A DNA stretch of 64,000 bases. Source: Betaproteobacteria bacterium. Lineage in GTDB: Bacteria; Pseudomonadota; Gammaproteobacteria; Burkholderiales; Rhodocyclaceae. The stretch is taken from contig JADJLT010000001.1 of the NCBI GenBank assembly GCA_016709965.1, positions 310,001-374,000 of the forward strand, given 5' to 3'. A model generated the notes under the pieces. That model did not search any database and was not told the DNA's origin. It was given only the letters and a program-made list of their open reading frames with translations. A program made the translations under genes and the position numbers. Shown piece by piece: positions 53,015-59,785 of this stretch; position 1 is the first letter of the stretch, and every line of letters starts with the position of its first letter.

Positions 53015-53048
53015 GGTTTTTCGGTGTTTTGGCGGGTTGACCGCAGTA
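53015..53048 (-). repeat. Dispersed repeat, copy R8
   Basis: On the minus strand it has TGCGGTCAACCCGCCAAAAC, then ACCGAAAAACCG. It lies nine bases downstream of the fecR stop codon. Confidence 0.7.
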
Positions 53049-53056
53049 CGCCGGCT

Positions 53057-54034
53057 TCAGCGCCGATCTATCTGCCAGCTTTGCGCGCCGGTCTGGGTGA
53101 GTTTGATCGGCAGGGCCGTGGCGATGGTCTGCATGGCCTGGGACAGGTTGTCGGTCGGAAAGATGCCACTGACCTTGGTTTCCAGGATTTTCGGCGCCGT
53201 TACGGTAACGGTTGCGCGATGATAACGGCCCAGTTCTTCAAGCACGTCCTTGAGCGGCTGCCCCTGGAAGACGAGCTTGCGCTCGCGCCAGGCTGAGAAG
53301 GTGTTGATGTCGATGGCCTGGACTGAGGTCACTTCGCCCGAGGGTTTGTAGTTGAGTTGTTGCCCGCGATGCAAGGGTTTCGGCAGTGCATCCACGCGGC
53401 CACTCACCTCAACTTCTCCGTCGAGAACCGCAACGGAGACCCAGTCGTCGTTGTGGCGGACATCGAATTGCGTGCCGACGTCGCGAATTTTTCCTTTGCC
53501 GGCATAAACCACGAACGGTCGATGGTCTTCGTGGGCGACGGTAAAAACCGCCTGGCCATGAGCCAGCCTGACTTCGCGCCCGTGACGCGAGTAGTGCACC
53601 TTGGCGGCAGAATTGGTGTTGAGTTCAAGCCGTGAGCCATCAGCGAGATTGAACGATTGGCTTTGCCCAACGGCGGTTTGATAGGTCTGGTCGTTGAGGT
53701 AACTGAGCCAGTCGGCTTGCCAGACGACCCCGGCCGTGATGAAGGCCAGCGCGGCGACGGCATAGCGTCGGCGGGCCGGCTGCTGGCGATTGTTGGCGAG
53801 GAAGGCACGCGCGTCGACGAGTTGCTGGTCGGCAATTGTATCGAGCCCACGCATCTGCTCCCACAGGGCTTCGGCTTTGGCGAATGCTGCGCGGTTGGCT
53901 TTAGTGGCGTTCAACCAAACAAGAAAAGCCCGTTGATCCTCGGCGCTGTGCTCGCCATTGTTCCGCCGGGCCAGCCATGCGGCAGCGGTGGCCTGGGTTT
54001 CTTTCGTAGCGGAGGGAGCGTCGGTTAGGGGCAA
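53057..54034 (-). CDS. fecR: FecR-family anti-sigma/sigma-regulator membrane protein
   Basis: A 325-residue protein with the usual three parts: an N-terminal DUF4880-type cytoplasmic domain (AAAWLARRNNGEHSAEDQRAF), one transmembrane segment (about residues 92-110), and a periplasmic FecR domain (AVGQSQSFNLADGSRLELN, HGREVRLAHGQAVF, RDVGTQFDVR) with a C-terminal DUF4974-like secretin-type domain. It normally relays a signal from an STN-bearing TonB receptor to an ECF sigma factor. Here the sigma gene upstream is only a stub (54113-54264), so the system is probably dead or works with a distant sigma factor. Confidence 0.92.
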   Translation of the reverse strand: MPLTDAPSATKETQATAAAWLARRNNGEHSAEDQRAFLVWLNATKANRAAFAKAEALWEQMRGLDTIADQQLVDARAFLANNRQQPARRRYAVAALAFITAGVVWQADWLSYLNDQTYQTAVGQSQSFNLADGSRLELNTNSAAKVHYSRHGREVRLAHGQAVFTVAHEDHRPFVVYAGKGKIRDVGTQFDVRHNDDWVSVAVLDGEVEVSGRVDALPKPLHRGQQLNYKPSGEVTSVQAIDINTFSAWRERKLVFQGQPLKDVLEELGRYHRATVTVTAPKILETKVSGIFPTDNLSQAMQTIATALPIKLTQTGAQSWQIDRR

Positions 54035-54112
54035 GGTTGCGCCAGATCAAAATGAGTCGGTCATTGTATAAGACCGGTTCAGTCTGGCAAAACCGCCACT
54101 CTTAGTAAAAAC

Positions 54113-54264
54113 TTACGCGTGGACTCTTTCGAGACAATGAGCCAGCGCCTTGGCGATGTAGCGTTCGATGGTTCTTTTGGGATGCCGAGGGCTGTTGCCA
54201 CGTCGCCTTGAGCCATGCCGTCAACCTGGTGCAGCAGGAAGACATGGCGATGGATTTCAGGCAA
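54113..54264 (-). pseudogene. ECF sigma factor remnant (region 4 only, frameshifted)
   Basis: The minus strand encodes LPEIHRHVFLLHQVDGMAQG and DVATALGIPK, the sigma region 4.2 pattern of FecI-type sigma factors. After a run of four A (near 54172) the homology moves frame and continues RTIERYIAKALAHCLERVH up to a TAA at 54113; five A would restore it. Regions 1-3 are missing, because a terminator-like stem and a TonB receptor lie where they should be. It is directly upstream of fecR. Confidence 0.85.
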
Positions 54265-54270
54265 TTCTGC

Positions 54271-54298
54271 CAGGGCCGGCGAACTCTAACCGGCCCTG
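54271..54298 (-). terminator. Stem-loop at the receptor / sigma-remnant junction
   Basis: A perfect 9-base inverted repeat (CAGGGCCGG / CCGGCCCTG) with a 10-base loop lies about 10 bases after the truncated receptor's stop codon. There is no clear T-run. It probably came with the receptor gene as its terminator. Confidence 0.55.
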
Positions 54299-54308
54299 CA
54301 GATGGCTA

Positions 54309-56215
54309 CTACTTGCCAAATTCATAGCGGACGCCGACCCACGCCGTACGTGGCGCCCCCGCCGCACCGAAGGTGGACTGGACGATGGTCGAGTTATCCC
54401 CGATCGACGAGAACGGCCGGGCTATGAAGCTGCCATTCGCAGTAAAACCGGTCGCCCCCAGCTGGGCGGCTGTCGAGTACTTGTGATCGAAGAGATTGTT
54501 CACCTGGGCAAAGAAGCTCAATTGCTGCGTCGCCCGGTACTTGCCGTTCAAATCGAAGATGGCATAGCCAGCCGACTTGCCGGAGCCCAGGAAAAACGTA
54601 CCATCAGACTGATGCTGGCCATTCTCATTGCCGCGGGCGGTCGAACCTGAAACTGCCAGCATCCCCAAGCCAACCGACAACCGATGGTTGATCCGCCAGT
54701 CGGTCCGCGCCTTGAAGATGTGGCGCGGAATCAGCGGCAGGCGGTTTCCTGGTTTGATTGTGATGTTTCCGTTGGCATCGCTGCTGCTGTTGGCTTCCCC
54801 GTTGATCGTTTCGCTGCTCTGGAAAGTAGCATCAAGATAGGTGTAATTGGCGGCGAACGAAAGATCGGCGATCTGGCTGTCCAGACCAAGCTCGATCCCC
54901 TGGCGGCGTGTTTTGCCGAAGTTCTTGAAATAGCCGAATCCGGCCGCGTTATCTGCGACGAACAGGATGTCGTCGAAATTGTCGGCCCTGAAAACACCTG
55001 CGTTCCAGCGTGTCTTGTCGCCCATTGCGCCGCGCAGACCGGTTTCCCAGGTCTTGGTCACGACCTGCTTGAGCGGCGGGTCGCCGGCCATCGCGTTGGG
55101 CAACTTGCAGGGATTGGCCGGGTCGGCACATCCGAGCTCGATCGAGGTCGGCGTCCGGCTACCTTCGTTGTAACCGGCATAGACATTAATCGCCCGGCTT
55201 GGGGTATAGGCCAGGCCGACGGCCGGGTTAAAGCGACTGAAGCGATGATCGCCATCGAGGGAGCCACTACCGCCGCCAGGGTTGAGCTGATCCCGATTGC
55301 TAACCCTGGTCGCGTTGTAGCGGCCAGAAACCGTCAGGTGCAAGACGTCCTTGATGCTGAGAATATCGGTACCGTAAATGCTCCAGGTGTGCGACCTGCC
55401 CTTCAAATCGACCCGGGAATCGATCGGACTGCCGTCGTCGTCAAACTCGGTACCATCGGCAAAGAAATTGACCGGCGTGATACTGCGGTCCGGATTGAGG
55501 TAACCGAACTGTGCAGTCTGCTTGAAGCTCATGCGGCTGGCGTCATAGCCGGCGCCAGCCGTGAACTGATTTTTGTTTTCGCCAATCTTGCCGAAGACAG
55601 AGAACTGTCCGTTCAGGCCATAGTTTTCCTGGGTCGTCTCGGTGCGGTTGATCAGGCCATTGCACTTTTCGGCTGGTTCGTCATTGCTTAGCACGTTGGC
55701 AATGCAGCGCCAGAACGGGAACTGGGTATTCGTGGCGTTGGCGCCGCTGGTCGGGAAACCCGAATAGCCGGCTGCGGTCAGTGCATTCCGTTCGGCAAGA
55801 CTTGGCTGATAGACCGACTGATCCAGCGAGTCCTCGTTGATATCGCCGTTGAAGGTCGAGGTCTTGATCTTCCGGTAATAGGTGTTGCCGGACAGCATGA
55901 AATCTGCGTTCACACTGTGTTTGGCGGTCAGGTTGAGTAAGATGGAACGGTTCCGGGTTTCGTCCGGCTTGGTATAGACGCTGCTGTAATCGCCGTCGAG
56001 CAGACGTTTTTCCTGCAAGCCGTTACCAGTCAGCTTGCTTCTGGCCACCGCCATCGTCAGCGCCAGATCGGTCCTGGCATCCATCCAGCCAATCTTCCCG
56101 AATAGCTGGCCGACATTACTCGGCGAGGCATCGCGCCAACCGTCTTCCTTGAAGCCATTGCCGGTGATGAACCAGTGCAAGCCCTTATCGTTGTGTCCAC
56201 CGTTCATTACAAGCC
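54309..56215 (-). pseudogene. TonB-dependent receptor barrel lacking signal peptide and plug
   Basis: An open frame starts upstream (56315), but recognisable receptor sequence begins near 56215 with MNGGHNDKGLHWFITGNGFK. About 635 residues of barrel follow, including INVYAGYNEGSRTPTSIELG, RADNFDDILFVADN, FAQVNNLFDHKYST and the terminal aromatic strand AWVGVRYEFGK. The signal peptide and entire plug domain are missing, and the upstream codons are not receptor-like. It therefore cannot be exported or gated normally. By analogy it is likely a FecA-type receptor. Confidence 0.8.
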
Positions 56216-56684
56216 GAATAGTCACTTCCGACCCCGATGCGGCAGGATGACAAGTGCAAGTTGTCGGTCGGCTTCGTGCCCATTCCGGCCATCGAGCTTT
56301 CTCCAGACCGGCCACTCAGGCAATCACCGGTTCTGCGAACTTGAACGCTACAAAGCGGCCGGTGGCGACCTCACACACCCGGCCATCTGCAGCCATTCAC
56401 CATTTTCCGAAAGCCGTCATCTGAATGACTGCTGCTCTCTGATACTTGCCAGAGTAGCAATTCCAGCTCGTTGGCCAAAGCCGAGGCAAGCGACTCCCGG
56501 CTAACGAATGAGGCCCCCGCGCGCGTCTTTCATCAGGGTCCGGGCATCAAGCCCAACATGACCGGTTGTAGTACCGCAGTCCTTCACCTTCTCGCACCGA
56601 CACGGCAGGGAATCGATGAACAGTCAGAAAACAGGATCAGGAATGAAACGATAAAACTTCAGAACGCTTGCAGAGAATGGGGAA
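56216..56684. other. Gene-free gap between truncated receptor and cassette array
   Basis: About 470 bases with no convincing gene on either strand. It contains one copy (56307-56331) of a short sequence repeated at 59389-59414. Nothing else is recognised. Confidence 0.5.
56307..56331 (+). repeat. Short direct repeat left of the cassette array
   Basis: ACCGGCCACTCA, a few differing bases, then ATCACCGGT. A near-identical copy in the same orientation lies at 59389-59414, right of the array. Confidence 0.6.
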
Positions 56685-56758
56685 GCCCTTGTAGTGGAAG
56701 CTCAGCCGACGGTAAAAAGAACAGCTTTTTGACCGTCAGCTGGAGCGGATTGTTGGGC
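56685..56758 (-). repeat. attC-like site 4 (after the alpha/beta hydrolase), degenerate
   Basis: On the minus strand it opens with GCCCAAC (56758-56752). An imperfect palindrome follows: CTCCAGCTGACGGTCAAAAA then TTTTTACCGTCGGCTGAG. It should end GTTRRRY but ends CAAGGGC, so the 3' core is decayed. It is clearly homologous to site 3. The hydrolase stop codon lies inside it. Confidence 0.7.
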
Positions 56759-57379
56759 CTCTGCAGCAAGAAATTTGTCAATTAGTGGCGCAATTTCAGT
56801 AGCGTAAGTTTCGGCGAGATCGTGATCTCCAGCTTTAACAACGTACAAGCGCGCGCACGGTAGAAGCGAGGCAAGATGCTCTCCGACGGAAACGGGGCTG
56901 ATGGGATCGGAATCACCCCAAAGTAAGAGCGTGGGGATGCGTATTGTCGGTAGCTTTGTCGACAGGTCCTCTTGGTAGGTAGAAAACCACCGAGGGAGCA
57001 GCGGGTTGGAATCGAGAAACGAGGGGCGCCAATCTTTGCCTCCAAGTGCCGCGACATCAATGCCACCAGATGTGGCAGCCAAGACCAAATGGGTGATTAG
57101 TTCCGGCTTCTCTAGTGCCACTCGAACTGCGATTGCCCCACCCATTGACTGAGCAACCAATGCAGTGGGTCGATCAATTTTTGCGAGAACCATCTTAACC
57201 AGATCGTCAATGCCGTTTACGAGCGGGTCCAATGGAATAGAGCTGAAGCCGGGCCAACCCACATGCTCTTTGTTAGCTGAGCAGGTCAGCAAATTTTCAA
57301 CAGGTTCCCAAAGCTGGGTTCGCCCTAATGCACCGGGGAGAAAGAGGATTTGCAATGGCTGCATTTCAGGCAATTTCAT
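56702..57379 (-). CDS. Alpha/beta hydrolase in an integron cassette
   Basis: A 225-residue protein with a short N-terminal strand (LQILFLPGALGRTQLW), nucleophile elbow AQSMGGAIA (Ser near residue 97), acid in LLWGDSDPISP (about residue 172) and histidine in AGDHDLAE (about residue 204), completing the catalytic triad. The closest groups are carboxylesterases and BioH-like hydrolases; the substrate is unknown. The last 17 residues are read from the attC-like site, a frequent feature of cassette genes. No promoter of its own was seen. Confidence 0.82.
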   Translation of the reverse strand: MKLPEMQPLQILFLPGALGRTQLWEPVENLLTCSANKEHVGWPGFSSIPLDPLVNGIDDLVKMVLAKIDRPTALVAQSMGGAIAVRVALEKPELITHLVLAATSGGIDVAALGGKDWRPSFLDSNPLLPRWFSTYQEDLSTKLPTIRIPTLLLWGDSDPISPVSVGEHLASLLPCARLYVVKAGDHDLAETYATEIAPLIDKFLAAEAQQSAPADGQKAVLFTVG

Positions 57380-57384
57380 GAGAG

Positions 57385-57456
57385 GCCCAACGTGCTAGCT
57401 GAGCCGATGGCAAAAAGCGCAGCGTTTTGACGGTCGGCTGGAGCAATTTATTGGGC
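57385..57456 (-). repeat. attC-like site 3 (after the cupin gene)
   Basis: 72 bases. Minus strand: GCCCAAT at the 5' end and a perfect GTTGGGC core at the 3' end, separated by an imperfect palindrome (GCTCCAGCCGACCGTCAAAA then TTTTTGCCATCGGCTCAGC). This matches the RYYYAAC ... GTTRRRY architecture of integron attC sites. Confidence 0.82.
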
Positions 57457-57481
57457 AAAAGGCTGACGCTCACGATTTGGC

Positions 57482-57829
57482 TTAACCTTCAGGGAAAAAT
57501 ACAAACAGCACACAACCCTCTTGGGATTGCGGCACATGGGACGAGCCGGCAGGATGATGAATGAAGGTTCCTGCGGGATAGTTGTTTTTCCCGTCGCAGA
57601 ACGTGCCGGAGACTACGAACACTTCTTCGGGGCCGGGAGAGTGAACGTCTAGCTCAGGATAGACGGCACCGGGCGCAATTTCAAATATAAGAGCTTTCCG
57701 ACCATCGGGCCGTGACCAGAGTAAACGGGTACTGAAACCTGGGTGACAAAGCTCCTTTGGCGATACATCTTGCCAGTGGGCAGCGACAACGCCTTCGAGG
57801 TTCATTTCATGCGAAGAGTTTGAGGACAT
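57482..57829 (-). CDS. Cupin-domain protein in an integron cassette
   Basis: A 115-residue single-cupin protein: RPDGRKALIFEIAPGAVYPE, then the metal-binding G-x5-H-x-H-like motif degraded to DVHSPGPEEVFVVSGTF, and GTFIHHPAGSSHVPQSQEG as the second motif. It resembles the ChrR-type anti-sigma cupins and other small metal cupins. The function is unknown. Confidence 0.8.
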   Translation of the reverse strand: MSSNSSHEMNLEGVVAAHWQDVSPKELCHPGFSTRLLWSRPDGRKALIFEIAPGAVYPELDVHSPGPEEVFVVSGTFCDGKNNYPAGTFIHHPAGSSHVPQSQEGCVLFVFFPEG

Positions 57830-57846
57830 GACGGTTTACGGTATTG

Positions 57847-57915
57847 AGGCAACGTTCGAGTTCAGGCGACTGGCGCGGCTTTATACGCCAGGTCCCCTGC
57901 AACGAAGGGTTGGGC
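57847..57915 (-). repeat. attC-like site 2 (after the VanY-like gene)
   Basis: 69 bases. Minus strand: GCCCAAC then CCTTCGTTGCAGGGGACC, a palindromic middle (TGGCG ... CGCCA), then CTGAACTCGAACGTTGCCT. The 5' part and the GAACTCGAACGTTG end closely follow attC sites known from other proteobacterial integrons. The 3' core is GTTGCCT rather than GTTGGGC. Confidence 0.85.
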
Positions 57916-58416
57916 GTCTTGGAAACACCAATGCCACGGTTCATATTGATAGCCCCAGCAGTTGCCAATGGGATACGAAAGATAGTAGCCGAATTCAGCA
58001 GCGTGATTAATGAGCCAGCCATATGCGGCGGTTTGGTCGAACTCGACTTCGAGCGCGCGGCTGCCGAAGGTTGAGAGGTCGACAGCTCGCCCGGTGTGGT
58101 GTTCGCTGAAGCCCGGAGGCGCGCAGACGGCGAGAATGCTTTCAACCGCGGCCCCACTTTCAAGTTTTCGGCGAACTATCTCGGCTTGCCGGTCAACGCT
58201 GCGAAAGGCGGAAACAATGAATAGATCGATGCCATCAGCGAGCGCCGCCGCTTTGAGGCTGCGCCATGCTTCGGCGGCCTCAGGAACAAGCAAGTGATCT
58301 CGACCATCTGCCCCAACTTCAGCAACTTCAAGCGTCGCAGCCTCCTCGCATTCGCGTAAGCCACGAGCCGTTATCAATTCGCTCGAAATGCCAAGTGCGA
58401 TAAGGTGCGGATTCAT
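57862..58416 (-). CDS. VanY-like D-alanyl-D-alanine carboxypeptidase in an integron cassette
   Basis: A 184-residue protein from the ATG at 58416. The M15 peptidase pattern is present: FIVSAFRSVDRQAEIV, SEHHTGRAVDLST (zinc His and Asp) and the C-terminal EPWHWCF (W-H-W zinc His). Such enzymes trim peptidoglycan stem peptides. No signal peptide is visible, which is unusual for a periplasmic peptidase. The last dozen codons and the stop lie inside attC-like site 2. A longer frame from 58446 would run into site 1. Confidence 0.83.
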   Translation of the reverse strand: MNPHLIALGISSELITARGLRECEEAATLEVAEVGADGRDHLLVPEAAEAWRSLKAAALADGIDLFIVSAFRSVDRQAEIVRRKLESGAAVESILAVCAPPGFSEHHTGRAVDLSTFGSRALEVEFDQTAAYGWLINHAAEFGYYLSYPIGNCWGYQYEPWHWCFQDAQPFVAGDLAYKAAPVA

Positions 58417-58427
58417 GCGGACTGAGA

Positions 58428-58494
58428 GCCCCACGTTTGAATTCACCGGGCGGCGCGGCTTTTCGCGCAGGTCCTATGGAATGATGGGTTGGGC
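58428..58494 (-). repeat. attC-like site 1 (after the DapB-like gene)
   Basis: 67 bases. Minus strand: GCCCAAC, CATCATTCCATAGGACCTG, a GCGCG ... CGCGC stem, then GGTGAATTCAAACGTGGGGC. It is homologous to site 2 along most of its length. The 3' core GTGGGGC has one mismatch to GTTRRRY. Confidence 0.82.
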
Positions 58495-58499
58495 ATCGC

Positions 58500-59174
58500 C
58501 TACACCCAGCCATGTTCAATGAATTCATCGACTGCATACACGCGGTTCTCAAGTGGGTGAGTGGCGACGGCAGACACAATCTTGGAAACACCATCCGCAT
58601 ATGGTGATGATCCGTAAACTCTGGTCTCGAGCAAGACACGACAGGTGCCGTCGTCAATGGCAATGGAATGCATAGCATGGCGGCCTAAGTGCTCTGGCGG
58701 AATGCGCAGTGCCTTCAATTGTTCCTCTCGATTCCGCACGGAAATTACGTCTTGGGCCGGAAGCCCCAACGATTGCGCAATCGCAACTGCGGTGCCCGGT
58801 GTAGACCGCTTTTCGGCCTGGTGGGATTCAGTCAGTTTGATGCGGTAGCCCTTGAACAGCCTTCCGCTATTCGCCAACATGTTCATGAACTTCAGCATGA
58901 TAATGTTGGTGTTTGGGCACAGGACAACAGGGAATGTAGGCGGATCACTTTCGATCTTCGATCCGGTGGCAAGCTCAACCAGAACTGAATTGGTTTCCCT
59001 GCAATAGGCAATCACATCGTCAAGCTCTCTGCCGGAGCCTGCGTGAACAACGACTGAACGACCTTGCACCGATGGTGGACTTGACCAACTGCGAACGGTG
59101 AAAGGGGCGGAAAGCGAAAGCCCTTTAAGCAACTCCGAAGCCAACTTTCCCGAACCAACTATTAGCACCTGCAT
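58500..59174 (-). CDS. Dihydrodipicolinate reductase (DapB)-like protein in a cassette
   Basis: A 224-residue protein with an N-terminal Rossmann loop (MQVLIVGSGKLASELL). VVHAGSGRELDDVIAYC, LCPNTNIIMLKFMNML, ESHQAEKRSTPGTAVAIAQ and GRHAMHSIAIDDG follow the DapB pattern (E-x-H-H-x-x-K-x-D-x-P-S-G-T, with QAEKRSTPGTA here). The catalytic HH is partly changed to HQ, so activity is uncertain. True dapB genes are core housekeeping; a divergent DapB-like gene in a cassette is unusual. It is the right-most gene of the cluster. Confidence 0.78.
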   Translation of the reverse strand: MQVLIVGSGKLASELLKGLSLSAPFTVRSWSSPPSVQGRSVVVHAGSGRELDDVIAYCRETNSVLVELATGSKIESDPPTFPVVLCPNTNIIMLKFMNMLANSGRLFKGYRIKLTESHQAEKRSTPGTAVAIAQSLGLPAQDVISVRNREEQLKALRIPPEHLGRHAMHSIAIDDGTCRVLLETRVYGSSPYADGVSKIVSAVATHPLENRVYAVDEFIEHGWV

Positions 59175-59785
59175 TGTTCTTTATACCTTGAGACGTGACG
59201 GATCATAAGATGCGCAACAGTTATTCAACGGACCCACCGGTCCGCATATGCAATGATAGTACGGACCGGCGAAAAGTCGGTATGCCGACGGCAAGAAGGT
59301 ACTGGTGCATGGCAGCTATGGAGCAGTTTCTTGAAGGACCTCTCCTGGCCGGCTCAGGGCAGCGAGGGCGTCAATTTGATCGCCGAATACCGGCCACTCA
59401 GTCCGATCACCGGTACCCAATCCACAGAAATTGAAACGTAACCCTGACCGGCGGCTCATGGCCGATTGGGTGAGTTCGACCTGGCGCCCGAAAGCAGTCG
59501 CTCACCAAAACCACAGATCTGGCAATGTCCGCTTTGGGGAATGGGCCTGACAGCGTACTCCCGGCCACAACCCGCCGTTCAGGATTTTTCTCAATTGCGG
59601 CCATTCATTTTCCCGCCCGCTCGGGAGCGGTCATTGCCCCAAAGGCGCTCAGATTTTCAGTTTGACTGGTTCTGGTCATAGTTGATCAGGGTGTCAACTT
59701 TCATGTCGGCAATAACTTTGCTCCCCAAGATGACGCTTGTGGTTGGAACAAAAATGCAACTCGTGCCCTATGAAATTCACCATTT
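59175..59785. other. Gene-free gap between cassette array and TcA toxin gene
   Basis: About 610 bases with no convincing gene. No integron integrase or attI-like sequence was found here, although this is the side where one would be expected. It contains the second copy of a short direct repeat (59389-59414). Confidence 0.5.
59389..59414 (+). repeat. Short direct repeat right of the cassette array
   Basis: ACCGGCCACTCA, then ATCACCGGT, matching 56307-56331 in the same orientation with one extra base in the middle. Confidence 0.6.

Noticed and set aside
59175..59785. Integron integrase or attI next to the cassette cluster.
   Set aside because: No integrase motifs are found in any frame of this gap, and no simple attI-like core next to the DapB-like gene.
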